Shown one piece after another: positions 44,292-54,362 of a stretch of 64,000 nucleotides of DNA. Origin of the DNA: Pseudomonas guangdongensis (GTDB taxonomy: Bacteria > Pseudomonadota > Gammaproteobacteria > Pseudomonadales > Pseudomonadaceae); assembly GCF_900105885.1 (NCBI RefSeq), contig NZ_LT629780.1, forward strand, positions 496,001-560,000, given 5' to 3'. The notes under the pieces were generated by a model that saw only the letters and a program-made list of their open reading frames with translations, ran no database searches and was not told where the DNA came from. Position numbers and translations under genes: made by a program. Each line of letters opens with the position of its first letter. Positions within the stretch are counted from its first letter, which is position 1.

Positions 44292-45455
44292 TCAGCCCTG
44301 GGCGCGCGCTTCCAGCACCGCCACGGCCGGCAGGACCTTGCCCTCGACGAATTCGAGGAAGGCGCCGCCGCCGGTGGAGATGTAGGAGATCTGCTCGGCC
44401 ACGCCGTACTTGTCGATGGCTGCCAGGGTGTCGCCGCCGCCGGCGATGGAGAACGCCGGGCTGGCGGCGATGGCGCGGGCCAGGGCCTGGGTGCCGTTGC
44501 CGAACTGGTCGAACTCGAACACGCCGACCGGGCCGTTCCACAGGATGGTCTGCGAGGCCTTGAGCATCTCGGCGAACATCGCCGCGGTCTGCGGGCCGAT
44601 GTCGAGGATCATGTCGTCGTCGGCGACCTCGGCGATCAGCTTGACGGTGGCCTCGGCCGACTCGGCGAATTCCTTGGCGACCACCACGTCGACCGGCAGC
44701 GGCACGGCGACCTTGGCGGCGATGGCCTTGGCGGTGTCGAGCAGGTCGGCCTCGTGCAGCGACTTGCCGACCTTGTAGCCGGCGGCGGCGAGGAAGGTGT
44801 TGGCGATGCCGCCGCCGACGATCAGCGAGTCGCAGATCTCGGCCAGCGAATTCAGCACGTCGAGCTTGGTGGACACCTTGGAACCGGCGACGATGGCGAC
44901 CATCGGGCGCTGCGGCTTGTCCAGCGCCTTGCCCAGGGCGTCCAGCTCGGCGGCCAGCAGCGGGCCGGCGCAGGCGACCTTGGCGAACTTGGCCACGCCA
45001 TGGGTCGAGCCCTCGGCGCGGTGGGCGGTGCCGAAGGCGTCCATGACGAACACGTCGCACAGTGCGGCGTACTGCTGCGCCAGCTCGTCGGCGTTCTTCT
45101 TCTCGCCCTGGTTGAAGCGCACGTTCTCGAACAGCACGATCTCGCCCGGCGCGACCTCGACGCCGCCCAGGTAGTCCTTGACCAGCGGCACGTCGCGGCC
45201 GAGGGCCTTGGACAGGTAGTCGGCGACCGGCTTGAGGCTGTTCTCTTCGGAGAACTCGCCCTCGGTCGGGCGGCCCAGGTGCGAGCAGACCATCACCGCC
45301 GCGCCCTTCTCCAGCGCAAGCCGGATGGTCGGCAGGGAGGCGAGGATGCGCGCATCGCTCTTCACCACGCCATCCTTCACCGGGACGTTGAGGTCTTCGC
45401 GGATCAGCACGCGCTTACCGGCGAGGTCGAGGTCGGTCATCTTCAACACGGTCAT
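44292..45455 (-). CDS. pgk: Phosphoglycerate kinase
   Basis: 387-residue enzyme that transfers phosphate between 1,3-bisphosphoglycerate and [43 protein letters not shown] and [31 protein letters not shown] are its signatures. Length is normal. [11 protein letters not shown] at 45455 has AAGGA upstream and is chosen over longer frames. It follows epd by 25 bases and its stop codon directly touches a REP element. Confidence 0.96.
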   Translation of the reverse strand: MTVLKMTDLDLAGKRVLIREDLNVPVKDGVVKSDARILASLPTIRLALEKGAAVMVCSHLGRPTEGEFSEENSLKPVADYLSKALGRDVPLVKDYLGGVEVAPGEIVLFENVRFNQGEKKNADELAQQYAALCDVFVMDAFGTAHRAEGSTHGVAKFAKVACAGPLLAAELDALGKALDKPQRPMVAIVAGSKVSTKLDVLNSLAEICDSLIVGGGIANTFLAAAGYKVGKSLHEADLLDTAKAIAAKVAVPLPVDVVVAKEFAESAEATVKLIAEVADDDMILDIGPQTAAMFAEMLKASQTILWNGPVGVFEFDQFGNGTQALARAIAASPAFSIAGGGDTLAAIDKYGVAEQISYISTGGGAFLEFVEGKVLPAVAVLEARAQG

Positions 45456-45480
45456 GGGATGGTCCTTCAGAGGGCAGTTG

Positions 45481-46527
45481 TTATCGGTTGAACGCGGCAA
45501 CGTCCAGCCAGTGGCCGGCGACGTCGAGCATGCGGTTGGCAAAGCCCCATTCGTTGTCGAACCAGGCCAGCAGGTTGACCAGCCGCGGGCCGGAAACCAG
45601 GGTCTGGCTGCCATCGACGATGGCCGAATGGGGGTCGTGATTGAAATCGCAGCTGGCGTGGGGCAGCTCGGTGTAGTCGAGCAGGCCCCGGAGCGGGCCG
45701 CGCTCGGCGGCCTCGCGCAGCACGCGGTTGATTTCGGCGGCACTGGTGTCGCGGCGGGTCTGCAGGGTGATGTCCAGGCAGGACACGTTGACCGTCGGCA
45801 CGCGGATCGCCTTGGCCTGCACGCGACCGGCCAGCTCCGGAAGCAGGCGCTCGATACCGCGCGCCAGGCCGGTGGACACCGGGATCACCGACTGGAACGC
45901 CGAGCGGGTGCGGCGCAGGTCCTCGTGGTGATAGGCGTCGATCACCGGCTGGTCGTTCATCGCCGAGTGGATGGTGGTGATCGCCACGTAGTCGAGGCCG
46001 ATGGCCTCGTCGAGCAGTTTCAGCAGCGGCACGCTGCAGTTGGTGGTGCAGGACGCGTTGGAGACCAGCCGCTCGGCGCCGGACAGGCGCCTCTGGTTGA
46101 CCCCGTAGACGATGGTGGCGTCGACGTCGGCCTCGCTGGCCATCGGCTGGGAGAACAGCACGCGCGGAGCGCCGGCGCCCAGGAAGCGCTCGCCGCCCTC
46201 GCGGGTGGTGTAGACGCCGGAGCACTCCAGCACCAGATCGACGCCCAGCGCCGCCCAGTCGATGCCCTCGGGCTCGCGCTGGCGCAGCACCTTCACGCAG
46301 TCGCCGTTGAGGTGCAGGCAGTCGCCGACCACCTTCACCTCGCCGGGGAAACGGCCGTGGGTGGAGTCGAAGCGGGTCAGGTACTCGATGCTGGCCTGAT
46401 CGGCCAGGTCGTTGAGCGCGACGATCTCCAGCCCGGCGGCCGGCCCGCGCTCGTAGAGCGCGCGCAGCACGCAGCGACCGATGCGGCCGTAGCCGTTGAG
46501 GGCGACTTTGTAGGGGCGGTTGGGCAT
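45481..46527 (-). CDS. epd: Erythrose-4-phosphate dehydrogenase
   Basis: 348-residue GAPDH-family enzyme. NGYGRIGRC (11-19) binds NAD; catalytic Cys160 is in SNASCTTNC and His187 in TTIHSAM. It oxidises erythrose-4-phosphate to 4-phosphoerythronate for vitamin B6 synthesis, and is distinguished from GAPDH by its E4P-type gene position between tktA and pgk and by sequence such as [28 protein letters not shown] role cannot be strictly excluded. Start [14 protein letters not shown] at 46527. Confidence 0.9.
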   Translation of the reverse strand: MPNRPYKVALNGYGRIGRCVLRALYERGPAAGLEIVALNDLADQASIEYLTRFDSTHGRFPGEVKVVGDCLHLNGDCVKVLRQREPEGIDWAALGVDLVLECSGVYTTREGGERFLGAGAPRVLFSQPMASEADVDATIVYGVNQRRLSGAERLVSNASCTTNCSVPLLKLLDEAIGLDYVAITTIHSAMNDQPVIDAYHHEDLRRTRSAFQSVIPVSTGLARGIERLLPELAGRVQAKAIRVPTVNVSCLDITLQTRRDTSAAEINRVLREAAERGPLRGLLDYTELPHASCDFNHDPHSAIVDGSQTLVSGPRLVNLLAWFDNEWGFANRMLDVAGHWLDVAAFNR

Positions 46528-46543
46528 GGCGGCTCTGCTTGTG

Positions 46544-46630
46544 GTGCCGGATGGGGAAAACCGCGACGCGGATTTCCCCATCCGGCACGGGACCGGGCAT
46601 CCGCAGGGTGGATGGCCGCAGCCATCCACC
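46544..46630. repeat. Two perfect palindromes between tktA and epd
   Basis: Arms 46544-46559 with 46573-46588 (16 bases, perfect, inner CCGCG/CGCGG) and arms 46607-46616 with 46621-46630 (GGTGGATGGC/GCCATCCACC). The second resembles the bioB-bioF repeat. They fill most of the tktA-epd spacer. Confidence 0.7.
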
Positions 46631-46640
46631 GCTCGCGGCA

Positions 46641-48641
46641 TCAGACGTCCAGCAGCTCCTCGGCGGTGGCCAGAATGTTGTCGAGGGTGAAACCGAACTC
46701 CTCGAACAGCTGGCCCGCCGGGGCGGATTCGCCGAAGGTGGTCATGCCGATGATGCGGCCTTCCAGGCCGACGTACTTGTACCAGAAGTCGGCATGCGCG
46801 GCCTCGATGGCGATGCGCGCGCCGACCTGCAGCGGCAGCACTTCCTGCTTGTAGGCGGCGTCCTGCTGGTCGAACACGGTGGTCGAGGGCATCGACACCA
46901 CGCGCACCCGGCGACCCTGGGCGGTCAGTGCCTCATAGGCCTGCACGGCCAGGCCGACTTCCGAGCCGGTGGCGATCAGGATCAGTTCCGGCTCGCCGGC
47001 GCAGTCCTTGAGCACGTAGCCGCCGCGGGCGATGTCGGCGATCTGCTGCTCGCTGCGCGACTGGTGGTTGAGGTTCTGGCGGCTGAACACCAGCGCCGAC
47101 GGGCCGTCGTTGCGCTCGATGGCGTATTTCCAGGCGGCGGCGGATTCCACCGCATCGCACGGGCGCCAGCAGTCGAGGTTGGGCGTGCCGCGCAGGCTGG
47201 TCAGCTGCTCGATCGGCTGGTGGGTCGGGCCGTCCTCGCCCAGACCGATGGAGTCGTGGGTGAACACGTAGAGCACGCGCTGCTTCATCAGCGCCGACAT
47301 GCGCACGGCGTTGCGCGCGTATTCCATGAAGATCAGGAAGGTGGCGCCGTAGGGGATGAAGCCGCCGTGCAGGGCGACGCCGTTCATGATCGCGCTCATG
47401 CCGAACTCGCGCACGCCGTAGTGCACGTAGTTGCCGCCGGCGTCGTCATGGGCCAGGCCCTTGCAGCCCTTCCACAGGGTCAGGTTGGAGCCGGCCAGGT
47501 CCGCCGAGCCGCCGAGGAACTCGGGCAGCAGCGGGCCGAAGGCGTTGAGGGTGTCCTGGCTGGCCTTGCGGCTGGCGATGGTCGCGCCCTTCTCGGCCAC
47601 TTCACGCACGTAGGCGGCGGCCTTGGCGCTGAAGTCTTGCGGCAGCTCGCCGGCCAGGCGGCGCTTGAACTCGGCGGCCAGTTCCGGGAACTCGGCGGCG
47701 TAGGCGGCGAAGCGCTCGCTCCAGGCGGCCTCGGCGGCGGCGCCGGCCTCTTTCGCATCCCACTCGGCGTAGATGTCGGCGGGGATCTCGAACGGGCCAT
47801 GGTTCCAGCCGAGCTGGGCGCGGGTGGCGGCGATCTCGGCATCGCCCAGCGGCGCGCCGTGGCACTCTTCCTTGCCGCCCTTGTTCGGCGAACCGAAGCC
47901 GATCACGGTCTTGCAGCAGATCAGGGTTGGCCGCTCGGTTTCGGCGCGGGCGGTCTCGATGGCCATGCGGATCTCGTCGGCATCGTGGCCGTCGACGTTG
48001 CGGATCACCTGCCAGCCGTAGGCCTCGAAGCGCGCCGGGGTGTCATCGGTGAACCAGCCCTCGACCTCGCCGTCGATGGAGATGCCGTTGTCGTCGTAGA
48101 AGGCGACCAGCTTGCCCAGGCCAAGGGTGCCGGCCAGCGAGCAGACCTCGTGGGAGATGCCTTCCATCATGCAGCCGTCGCCGAGGAAGGCGTAGGTGAA
48201 GTGGTCGACGATGGCGTGGCCCGGACGGTTGAACTGCGCGCCCAGCACCTTCTCGGCCAGCGCGAAGCCCACCGCGTTGGCGATGCCCTGCCCCAGCGGG
48301 CCGGTGGTGGTCTCCACGCCCGGGGTGTAGCCGTATTCCGGGTGGCCCGGAGTGCGGCTGTGCAGCTGGCGGAACTGCTTGAGGTCGTCGATCGACAGGT
48401 CGTAGCCGGAGAGGTGCAGCAGCGAGTAGATCAGCATCGAGCCGTGGCCGTTGGACAGCACGAAGCGGTCGCGGTCGGCCCACTGCGGGTTCTGCGGGTT
48501 GTGCTTGAGGAAGTCGCGCCACAGCACTTCGGCGATGTCCGCCATGCCCATGGGTGCGCCCGGATGGCCGCTGTTGGCTTTCTGCACGGCATCCATGCTG
48601 AGGGCACGAATGGCATTGGCTCGGTCACGACGGCTGGGCAT
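46641..48641 (-). CDS. tktA: Transketolase
   Basis: 666-residue thiamine-diphosphate enzyme of the pentose-phosphate and Calvin-like pathways. [57 protein letters not shown] (TPP site, GDG...N) and [15 protein letters not shown] are diagnostic. The start at 48641 ([14 protein letters not shown]) follows GGAG. First gene of the tktA-epd-pgk-fba group. A 30-base palindrome lies about 80 bases upstream of it. Confidence 0.96.
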   Translation of the reverse strand: MPSRRDRANAIRALSMDAVQKANSGHPGAPMGMADIAEVLWRDFLKHNPQNPQWADRDRFVLSNGHGSMLIYSLLHLSGYDLSIDDLKQFRQLHSRTPGHPEYGYTPGVETTTGPLGQGIANAVGFALAEKVLGAQFNRPGHAIVDHFTYAFLGDGCMMEGISHEVCSLAGTLGLGKLVAFYDDNGISIDGEVEGWFTDDTPARFEAYGWQVIRNVDGHDADEIRMAIETARAETERPTLICCKTVIGFGSPNKGGKEECHGAPLGDAEIAATRAQLGWNHGPFEIPADIYAEWDAKEAGAAAEAAWSERFAAYAAEFPELAAEFKRRLAGELPQDFSAKAAAYVREVAEKGATIASRKASQDTLNAFGPLLPEFLGGSADLAGSNLTLWKGCKGLAHDDAGGNYVHYGVREFGMSAIMNGVALHGGFIPYGATFLIFMEYARNAVRMSALMKQRVLYVFTHDSIGLGEDGPTHQPIEQLTSLRGTPNLDCWRPCDAVESAAAWKYAIERNDGPSALVFSRQNLNHQSRSEQQIADIARGGYVLKDCAGEPELILIATGSEVGLAVQAYEALTAQGRRVRVVSMPSTTVFDQQDAAYKQEVLPLQVGARIAIEAAHADFWYKYVGLEGRIIGMTTFGESAPAGQLFEEFGFTLDNILATAEELLDV

Positions 48642-48722
48642 CGCTGGTCTCCTGCGGGGGGCTTGATCGAAAAAGGCGGCCATTTTCGCCCAGCGGCAGG
48701 GGAACGGGCAATCACAGATGGT

Positions 48723-48752
48723 CGCGCCGGGGCGGATATCCGCCCCGGCGCG
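48723..48752. repeat. 30-base perfect palindrome upstream of tktA
   Basis: Two 15-base arms (48723-48737 and 48738-48752), centred on GATATC, match perfectly with no loop. Located between the TDT exporter stop (48760) and the tktA start (48641). Either an end-of-transcript cruciform for the exporter gene or a regulatory site of tktA. Confidence 0.6.
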
Positions 48753-48759
48753 CGCCAAT

Positions 48760-49914
48760 TCAGCAGCTGCCGGCGTCCAGCACGCTGCGCGCCGGGCTGT
48801 GCGGGCCGGCCAGGCAGGGGGCGTGGAACAGCTCGCCGTGCCACATGCCGAGCAGGGTGCGCTGCAGCACCAGCAGCCAGACGGCGCTCAGCTGCAGCGC
48901 CAGCAGCAGCGCGGCCAGGGCGAAGAAGGTCATCCCGGTCAGCCGCCACAGCTCGACGGTGGCCAGGGCGAACACCCCGAGGGGGAAGGTGAAGCCCCAC
49001 CAGCCGAGGTTGAACGGCATGTTGTCGCGCAGGTAGTGGCGGGTGAACAGCATGGCAGTGACCAGCCACCACAGCCCGGCGCCCCACAGCGCCAGCCCGC
49101 CGACCAGGCCCAGGCCGCTGGCCAGTTCCGCCGCGCCGGCCAGCGGCGTGCCGGCGAAGGCCGCCGGGGCGTCGTGGCCGAGGGTCAGCAGGCCCAGGCA
49201 GCCGGTGGCCAGCGGGCCCAGCGGCAGCCAGCTGGTGGCGGCGAAGTCGGTGTCCGGCAGCTTGTGGATGGCCAGACGCAGCAGCACCAGGGTGATCAGC
49301 GAGAAGGCCAGGCTCAGGGACATGCCCCACAGCACGAAGCCGACCACCAGCACCGGCCGCGCCGCCTCGGCGGCCAGGTGCGGCACCAGCACCCCGGCGG
49401 TGCTGGCCGCCACCTCGGGGGCGACGATGGGCAGCAGCCACACCGCGGTGAGCTTCTCCAGCGCGTGGTTCTGCCGGGTGAACATCAGGTAGGGCACCAG
49501 CATCGCCGCCGCCACCGAGAGCAGCGCGCAGTACCACCACAGACCGTGGGCCAGCGTGTACACCCAGTCGCCCCAGCGCGGCGCACCGAACAGCACCAGG
49601 CCGCTGAGCAGCACCGCCAGCCCCATCGGGATGGCGCCGAGGAACATCGACTGTACCGGGTGCAGCAGCATCGGCCTGACGGTGTCGCGGAACAGCGCCA
49701 GGCGCGTCATGAACAGCAGGCTGAACAGGCCGTAGAGCAGCACGCCGAACAGCCACAGGCCCTCGGCCAGCGCCATCTGCCCGGGAAACGCCCAGGGCAG
49801 GCGGGCCACCACCAGCGCCAGCACGCCGGTGCCCATGGTCATGGCGAACCAGTTGGGGGTGAAGTGACGGACGAAGGCCAGCGGCTCGGGCTGGCGGGTG
49901 AAGGGTCTGGGCAT
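48760..49914 (-). CDS. TDT-family (SLAC1/TehA-like) transporter
   Basis: 384-residue protein with about ten hydrophobic helices and no large soluble domain. [28 protein letters not shown] near the start, [19 protein letters not shown] and [18 protein letters not shown] near the end are typical of the tellurite-resistance/dicarboxylate transporter family, which includes malate permease Mae1, sulfite exporter Ssu1 and TehA. Substrate unknown; sulfite or a C4-dicarboxylate are the main options. Divergent from a CysB/CbbR-like LysR, a common pairing. Start at 49914 after GGAG. Confidence 0.85.
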   Translation of the reverse strand: MPRPFTRQPEPLAFVRHFTPNWFAMTMGTGVLALVVARLPWAFPGQMALAEGLWLFGVLLYGLFSLLFMTRLALFRDTVRPMLLHPVQSMFLGAIPMGLAVLLSGLVLFGAPRWGDWVYTLAHGLWWYCALLSVAAAMLVPYLMFTRQNHALEKLTAVWLLPIVAPEVAASTAGVLVPHLAAEAARPVLVVGFVLWGMSLSLAFSLITLVLLRLAIHKLPDTDFAATSWLPLGPLATGCLGLLTLGHDAPAAFAGTPLAGAAELASGLGLVGGLALWGAGLWWLVTAMLFTRHYLRDNMPFNLGWWGFTFPLGVFALATVELWRLTGMTFFALAALLLALQLSAVWLLVLQRTLLGMWHGELFHAPCLAGPHSPARSVLDAGSC

Positions 49915-49990
49915 GCTCGGCTCCGGTCGGGATGTCCCGTGGCATCGACGAATGGGCACAGCCTAGAGAGGCGCTTGCCATATGAAAAAT

Positions 49991-50005
49991 ACATGTTCAG
50001 CATGT
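49991..50005. promoter_or_regulatory. Dyad between the TDT transporter and its LysR
   Basis: ACATG (49991-49995) and CATGT (50001-50005) form an inverted repeat with 5 bases between, inside an AT-rich 45-base patch of the divergent region. This is the form of a LysR binding site (T-N11-A-like). Confidence 0.45.
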
Positions 50006-50081
50006 TTTACATACTTTTAATTTATGCAATGCGCCGCAGCCCGGACGGACACGGGCCGCCCCTGCCCACGGAGCCAGCGCC

Positions 50082-50999
50082 ATGAACCTGCACCACCTCA
50101 GGGTGTTTCTCGCCGTCGCCGAGTGCGGCGGCATCGGCGCCGGCGCGGCGCGCCTGCACATCAGCCAGCCGGCGGTGACCCGCGAGATCCGCGAGCTGGA
50201 GGCCAGCGTCGGCGTGCCGCTGTTCGACCGCCACCCGCGCGGCGTCAGCCTCACCGAAGGCGGCCGGCGCCTGCTGCAGTACGCCCAGCGCATCTTCGCC
50301 CTGGAGCTGGCCGCCGAGCGCGAGCTGCGCGGCTTCGCCAGCCTCAGCCAGGGCGAGCTGCACCTGGGCGCCAGCGCCACCCTCGGCTCCTACCTGCTGC
50401 CGCCACTGCTCAACCGCTTCCGCGAGCAGTACCCCCAGGTGTTCGTCAGCCTGCAGATCAGCAACACCGGGGAAGTCACCCAGCAGCTCGACGACGGCCG
50501 GATCGCCCTCGGCTTCGTCGAGGGCGCCTTCGACCGCGCCGGCTACGCCCACCGCCTGCTGGCCTGCGACGCCCTGCTGCCGGTGGTCGGACCGCGCCAC
50601 CCGCTGGCCGGGCGCCGCGACCTGGCAATGCGCGAACTGGCCGAGCACGCCCTGTACCTGCGCGAACCGGGCTCGGGGGCGCGCGCCAGCGTCGAGGAGG
50701 CCTACCGCGAGCACGGCCTGGAACCGCAGGCGCGCATGGTGATCGGCGGCACCGAGGCGCTCAAGCGGCTGATCGCCGACGGCCACGGCATCGCCTGGCT
50801 GTCGCAGCTGGTGGTCGGGGAAGAGCTGGCCTGCGGCCGGCTGCAGCGCCTGCAGGTGCGCGACCGGCAGATCGTCCGCGAGCTGCACGTGCTGTGGCGC
50901 CAGGACAGCCAACTGAGCCCGGCGCCGGCGGCCTTCCTCGCCCTGCTGGAAGCCGCCGCGGCGAGCGCTACGGAGGCGCCACGCCAGCCCGGCGGGTAG
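50082..50999 (+). CDS. LysR-family transcriptional regulator
   Basis: 305-residue LysR regulator with an N-terminal helix-turn-helix (LRVFLAVAECGGIGAGAARLHISQPAVTREIRELE) and an effector domain (LGASATLGSYLLPPLLNRFREQYP) of the CysB/CbbR-like group. It is divergent from the TDT transporter by 167 bases and so probably regulates it, sensing a sulfur or organic-acid signal. The C-terminal 12 residues are low-complexity. Start at ATG 50082. Confidence 0.85.
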   Translation: MNLHHLRVFLAVAECGGIGAGAARLHISQPAVTREIRELEASVGVPLFDRHPRGVSLTEGGRRLLQYAQRIFALELAAERELRGFASLSQGELHLGASATLGSYLLPPLLNRFREQYPQVFVSLQISNTGEVTQQLDDGRIALGFVEGAFDRAGYAHRLLACDALLPVVGPRHPLAGRRDLAMRELAEHALYLREPGSGARASVEEAYREHGLEPQARMVIGGTEALKRLIADGHGIAWLSQLVVGEELACGRLQRLQVRDRQIVRELHVLWRQDSQLSPAPAAFLALLEAAAASATEAPRQPGG

Positions 51000-51035
51000 G
51001 CGGAGCGCCGCCAGCGCCGGCGGCCGGCCCGGCAA

Positions 51036-51053
51036 TATCAAAACTTTTTGATA
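51036..51053. promoter_or_regulatory. Operator palindrome before the ArsR-methyltransferase gene
   Basis: TATCAAAA (51036-51043) and TTTTGATA (51046-51053) pair perfectly across 2 bases. It lies just upstream of the promoter of the ArsR-type gene, so autoregulation by its winged helix is likely. Confidence 0.6.
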
Positions 51054-51059
51054 CAGGCA

Positions 51060-51088
51060 TTGCGCCAGCGGGGCGCGCTGGCTAGACT
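51060..51088 (+). promoter_or_regulatory. Promoter of the ArsR-methyltransferase/metK operon
   Basis: TTGCGC (51060-51065) and TAGACT (51083-51088), 17 bases apart. The predicted start is within a few bases of the ATG at 51099, and there is no Shine-Dalgarno sequence, so the transcript may be leaderless. Confidence 0.5.
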
Positions 51089-51098
51089 TCGCCGCCTT

Positions 51099-52097
51099 AT
51101 GAGCCTGCGCCAACCTGCCCTGCGTACCGATGCCGACGAACACCTGGCCGCCCTGTGCAAGGCCGGCGGCGACCCGCTGCGCCTGAACGTGCTGCGCGCG
51201 CTGGCCAGCGACTCGTTCGGCGTGCTGGAGCTGGCGCAGATCTTCGCCATGCGCCAGTCGGGGATCAGCCACCACCTCAAGGTGCTGGCCCAGGCCGGCC
51301 TGGTGGCCACCCGCCGCGAGGGCAACGCGATCTTCTACCGCCGCGCCCTGGCCCAAGGCGAGCAGACCGGCGGTGCGCTGCACGCGGCGCTGCTCGCCGA
51401 GGTGGACGCGCTGCAGCTGCCGGACGCGGTGCAGACCCGCATCGCCGCGGTGCAGGCGCAGCGCAGCGCGGCGGCGCGCGACTTCTTTGCCCGCACCCTG
51501 GAGAAGTTCCGCGCCCAGCAGGACCTGATCGCCGGGCTGGCGCAGTACCGCGACAGCCTGCTGACCCTGCTCGATGCGCTGCACTTTCCACCCGGTGCCA
51601 CGGCGCTGGAGGTCGGCCCCGGCGACGGCGCCTTCCTGCCCGAGCTGGCCCGGCGCTTCGCCGCCGTCACCGCGCTGGACACCAGCCCGGCGATGCTCGA
51701 GCTGGCCCGCCAGCGCTGCGCCGAGGAAGGCCTGGACAACGTCGAACTGAAACTGGCCGACGCCCTGCGCGATCCGCAGCCGGCGGCCGACTGCGTGGTG
51801 CTGAACATGGTCCTGCACCACTTCAGCGATCCGGCCGCCGCCATGGCGCGGCTGGCGCGACTGGTGCGGCCCGGCGGCAGCCTGCTGCTCACCGAGCTGT
51901 GCAGCCACCATCAGGCCTGGGCCCGCGAGGCCTGCGGCGATGTCTGGCTGGGCTTCGACCAGGACGAACTGGCGCACTGGGCGCAGGCGGCGGGACTGAA
52001 CCTCGGCGAAAGCCTGTACATCGGCCTGCGCAACGGCTTCCAGATCCAGGTGCGGCACTTCGCCCGCCCGGAACGACTACCCCCACTTGCTGTATGA
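51099..52097 (+). CDS. ArsR-family regulator fused to a SAM-dependent methyltransferase-like domain
   Basis: 332-residue fusion. Residues 10-90 are an ArsR winged helix (VLELAQIFAMRQSGISHHLKVLAQAGLVATRREG), and the rest is a class I methyltransferase fold with SAM motif LEVGPGDG (170-177) and LNMVLHHFSDP. It lies 48 bases before metK in the same direction, with its own upstream palindrome. The likely job is to sense SAM or SAH and adjust metK expression; this is inferred from fusion and position, as with PA0547 of P. aeruginosa. Confidence 0.88.
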   Translation: MSLRQPALRTDADEHLAALCKAGGDPLRLNVLRALASDSFGVLELAQIFAMRQSGISHHLKVLAQAGLVATRREGNAIFYRRALAQGEQTGGALHAALLAEVDALQLPDAVQTRIAAVQAQRSAAARDFFARTLEKFRAQQDLIAGLAQYRDSLLTLLDALHFPPGATALEVGPGDGAFLPELARRFAAVTALDTSPAMLELARQRCAEEGLDNVELKLADALRDPQPAADCVVLNMVLHHFSDPAAAMARLARLVRPGGSLLLTELCSHHQAWAREACGDVWLGFDQDELAHWAQAAGLNLGESLYIGLRNGFQIQVRHFARPERLPPLAV

Positions 52098-52145
52098 CAC
52101 GGCCGCGAGGCCGACTCACCCACCGGTAATAACAGGAACCGATCG

Positions 52146-53336
52146 ATGAGCGAATATTCCATCTTCACCTCCGAGTCCGTGTCCGAAGGCCATCCGGACA
52201 AGATCGCCGACCAGATCTCCGATGCCGTGCTCGACGCCATCATCGCCGAGGACAAGCACGCCCGCGTGGCCTGCGAGACCCTGGTGAAGACCGGCGTGGC
52301 CATCGTCGCCGGCGAGATCACCACCAGCGCCTGGATCGACCTGGAGCAGATCGTCCGCGACGTGATCTGCGACATCGGCTACACCAGCTCCGACGTCGGC
52401 TTCGACGGCGCCACCTGCGGCGTGCTCAACGTCATCGGCAAGCAGTCGGTGGACATCAACCAGGGCGTCGACCGCGCCAAGCCGGAAGACCAGGGCGCCG
52501 GCGACCAGGGCCTGATGTTCGGCTACGCCAGCAACGACACCGACGTGCTGATGCCGGCACCGATCGTGCTGTCGCACCGTCTGGTCGAGCGCCAGGCCGA
52601 GGCGCGCAAGAGCGGCCTGCTGCCGTGGCTGCGCCCGGACGCCAAGTCGCAGGTCACCTGCCGCTACGAGAACGGCAAGGTGGTCGGCATCGACGCGGTG
52701 GTGCTGTCCACCCAGCACAACCCGGAGATCAGCCAGGCCGACCTGCAGGAAGCGGTGATGGAGCTGATCGTCAAGCACACCCTGCCGGCCGAGCTGCTGC
52801 ACAAGGACACCCAGTACCACATCAACCCGACCGGCAAGTTCGTCATCGGCGGCCCGGTGGGCGACTGCGGCCTGACCGGGCGCAAGATCATCGTCGACTC
52901 CTACGGCGGCATGGCCCGTCACGGCGGCGGCGCCTTCTCCGGCAAGGACCCGTCCAAGGTCGACCGCTCGGCCGCCTACGCCGGCCGCTACGTGGCCAAG
53001 AACATCGTCGCCGCCGGCCTGGCCGAGCGCTGCGAGATCCAGGTGTCCTACGCCATCGGCGTGGCCCAGCCGACCTCCATCTCGATCAACACCTTCGGCA
53101 CCCACAAGATCGCCGAAGAGAAGATCATCCAGCTGGTCCGCGAGGTGTTCGACCTGCGCCCCTACGCGATCACCAAGATGCTCGACCTGCTGCACCCGAT
53201 GTACCGCCCGACCGCGGCCTACGGCCACTTCGGCCGCAACCCGGTGGAGATGAGCTACGGCGACGACACCTTCACCGCCTTCACCTGGGAGAAGACCGAC
53301 AAGGCCGAGGCGCTGCGCGCCGCTGCCGGCCTGTAA
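52146..53336 (+). CDS. metK: S-adenosylmethionine synthetase
   Basis: 396-residue enzyme that makes SAM from methionine and [27 protein letters not shown] (8-31, His16 and Asp18), [33 protein letters not shown] and [20 protein letters not shown] are its conserved elements. Length is normal. ATG at 52146 follows AGGA. Downstream of the ArsR-methyltransferase gene and followed by a strong terminator. Confidence 0.97.
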   Translation: MSEYSIFTSESVSEGHPDKIADQISDAVLDAIIAEDKHARVACETLVKTGVAIVAGEITTSAWIDLEQIVRDVICDIGYTSSDVGFDGATCGVLNVIGKQSVDINQGVDRAKPEDQGAGDQGLMFGYASNDTDVLMPAPIVLSHRLVERQAEARKSGLLPWLRPDAKSQVTCRYENGKVVGIDAVVLSTQHNPEISQADLQEAVMELIVKHTLPAELLHKDTQYHINPTGKFVIGGPVGDCGLTGRKIIVDSYGGMARHGGGAFSGKDPSKVDRSAAYAGRYVAKNIVAAGLAERCEIQVSYAIGVAQPTSISINTFGTHKIAEEKIIQLVREVFDLRPYAITKMLDLLHPMYRPTAAYGHFGRNPVEMSYGDDTFTAFTWEKTDKAEALRAAAGL

Positions 53337-53354
53337 GTCTCCCGGCGTCACGCC

Positions 53355-53389
53355 AAGCCCCGCCCGGCACTGCCGGGCGGGGCTTTTTT
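53355..53389 (+). terminator. Rho-independent terminator of metK
   Basis: 15-base arms (53355-53369 and 53371-53385) followed by TTTTTT. Very strong terminator. Confidence 0.95.
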
Positions 53390-53418
53390 GTGGTTCAGCG
53401 CATTGCCCGGACAGCGGC

Positions 53419-54234
53419 CTACTTGTGGGCGCCGCTCCTGAGCGCTTCGAGCGCCTGCGCCAGGCTGGCGTCGGACAGCTCGCCCAGGTGGGTGCCGAGC
53501 AGGCGCCCGTCGGCGCCGTAGAACAGCGTGGTGGGCAGGGCCCGCGAGCCGACCAGCGCGCCGAGCCGGCCGCCGCCGTCGAGCAGCACGTCGCGGGTAT
53601 CGAAGCGCTGCCCGGCGAGAAAACGCGCCACCTCGCCGGCCCCCTCGCCCTGGTTGACGAAGACGAAGCGGATGCCCGGCTCGCGCCGGCGGGCGGCATC
53701 CAGGACCGGCATCTCGCGGCGGCACGGCGGGCACCAGGTGGCCCAGAGGTTGACCACCAGCGGCTCGCCGCGCAGCGCCTGCAGCTCGACGGGCCGGCCC
53801 TGCAGGTCGCGCAGGGCCAGCGCCGGCAGCTGCGCGGAGCGTTCCAGAGCACCGAGTACCAGGCTGCCCAGCCCCCACAACGCCAGCCCGGCCAGCAGCG
53901 CCGCGGCCAAGGGTCGGCGCAGCGCCGCACGGCGCCAGAGCAGCCACAGCCCGCAGAGCAGCGCGGCGAGCACGCCGGGCCAGGCGATGAAGCCGCCGTC
54001 GCGGATGTCCAGCACCCGCCACCAGGCGCCGGCGAAGTGCTCGGCGTAGACCAGCACGAAAGCCAGCCGCGCGACCAGCAGCCCGAGCAGCAAGAGCAGC
54101 AAGAGCGGCGTCTCGGGATTGCTGCCGGCGCGCCGGCCGAGCCGGGCGCCGACGACGCTGGCCAGCGCCAGGCTGGCGATCAGCAGCAGATGATGGCTGG
54201 CCAGCGCCAGCGGGCCCAGATTGACGGTCAGCAC
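53419..54234 (-). CDS. TlpA-like thiol-disulfide oxidoreductase with an Lgt-like membrane domain
   Basis: 271-residue protein. The first 130 residues hold several membrane helices arranged like prolipoprotein diacylglyceryl transferase (Lgt-like) fragments (ASHHLLLIASLALASVVGARLG), and the C-terminal 130 residues are a thioredoxin domain with WCPPC (Cys168 and Cys171) facing the periplasm. It would keep periplasmic thiols reduced or oxidised, perhaps for cytochrome c or metal centres. GTG start at 54234; stop close to the metK terminator, convergent with metK. Confidence 0.85.
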   Translation of the reverse strand: MLTVNLGPLALASHHLLLIASLALASVVGARLGRRAGSNPETPLLLLLLLGLLVARLAFVLVYAEHFAGAWWRVLDIRDGGFIAWPGVLAALLCGLWLLWRRAALRRPLAAALLAGLALWGLGSLVLGALERSAQLPALALRDLQGRPVELQALRGEPLVVNLWATWCPPCRREMPVLDAARRREPGIRFVFVNQGEGAGEVARFLAGQRFDTRDVLLDGGGRLGALVGSRALPTTLFYGADGRLLGTHLGELSDASLAQALEALRSGAHK

Positions 54235-54362
54235 CGGAGTCTCGCAGATCGGACGGAGGACAGCGCCCGGCAGCGCGAGCGCGGTCCGGGCGAGGGACTG
54301 CGCAGGCTAACGGCTGGGGGCGCGCGACGCCAGCGCTCGGCGCGCGCCACCCCACGCGGCGC

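Noticed and set aside
41731..45060. Open minus frame of over 1,000 codons through YgjP, FRG, fba and pgk
   Set aside because: It is an out-of-frame reading of several real genes, with low-complexity Arg/Gly-rich composition.
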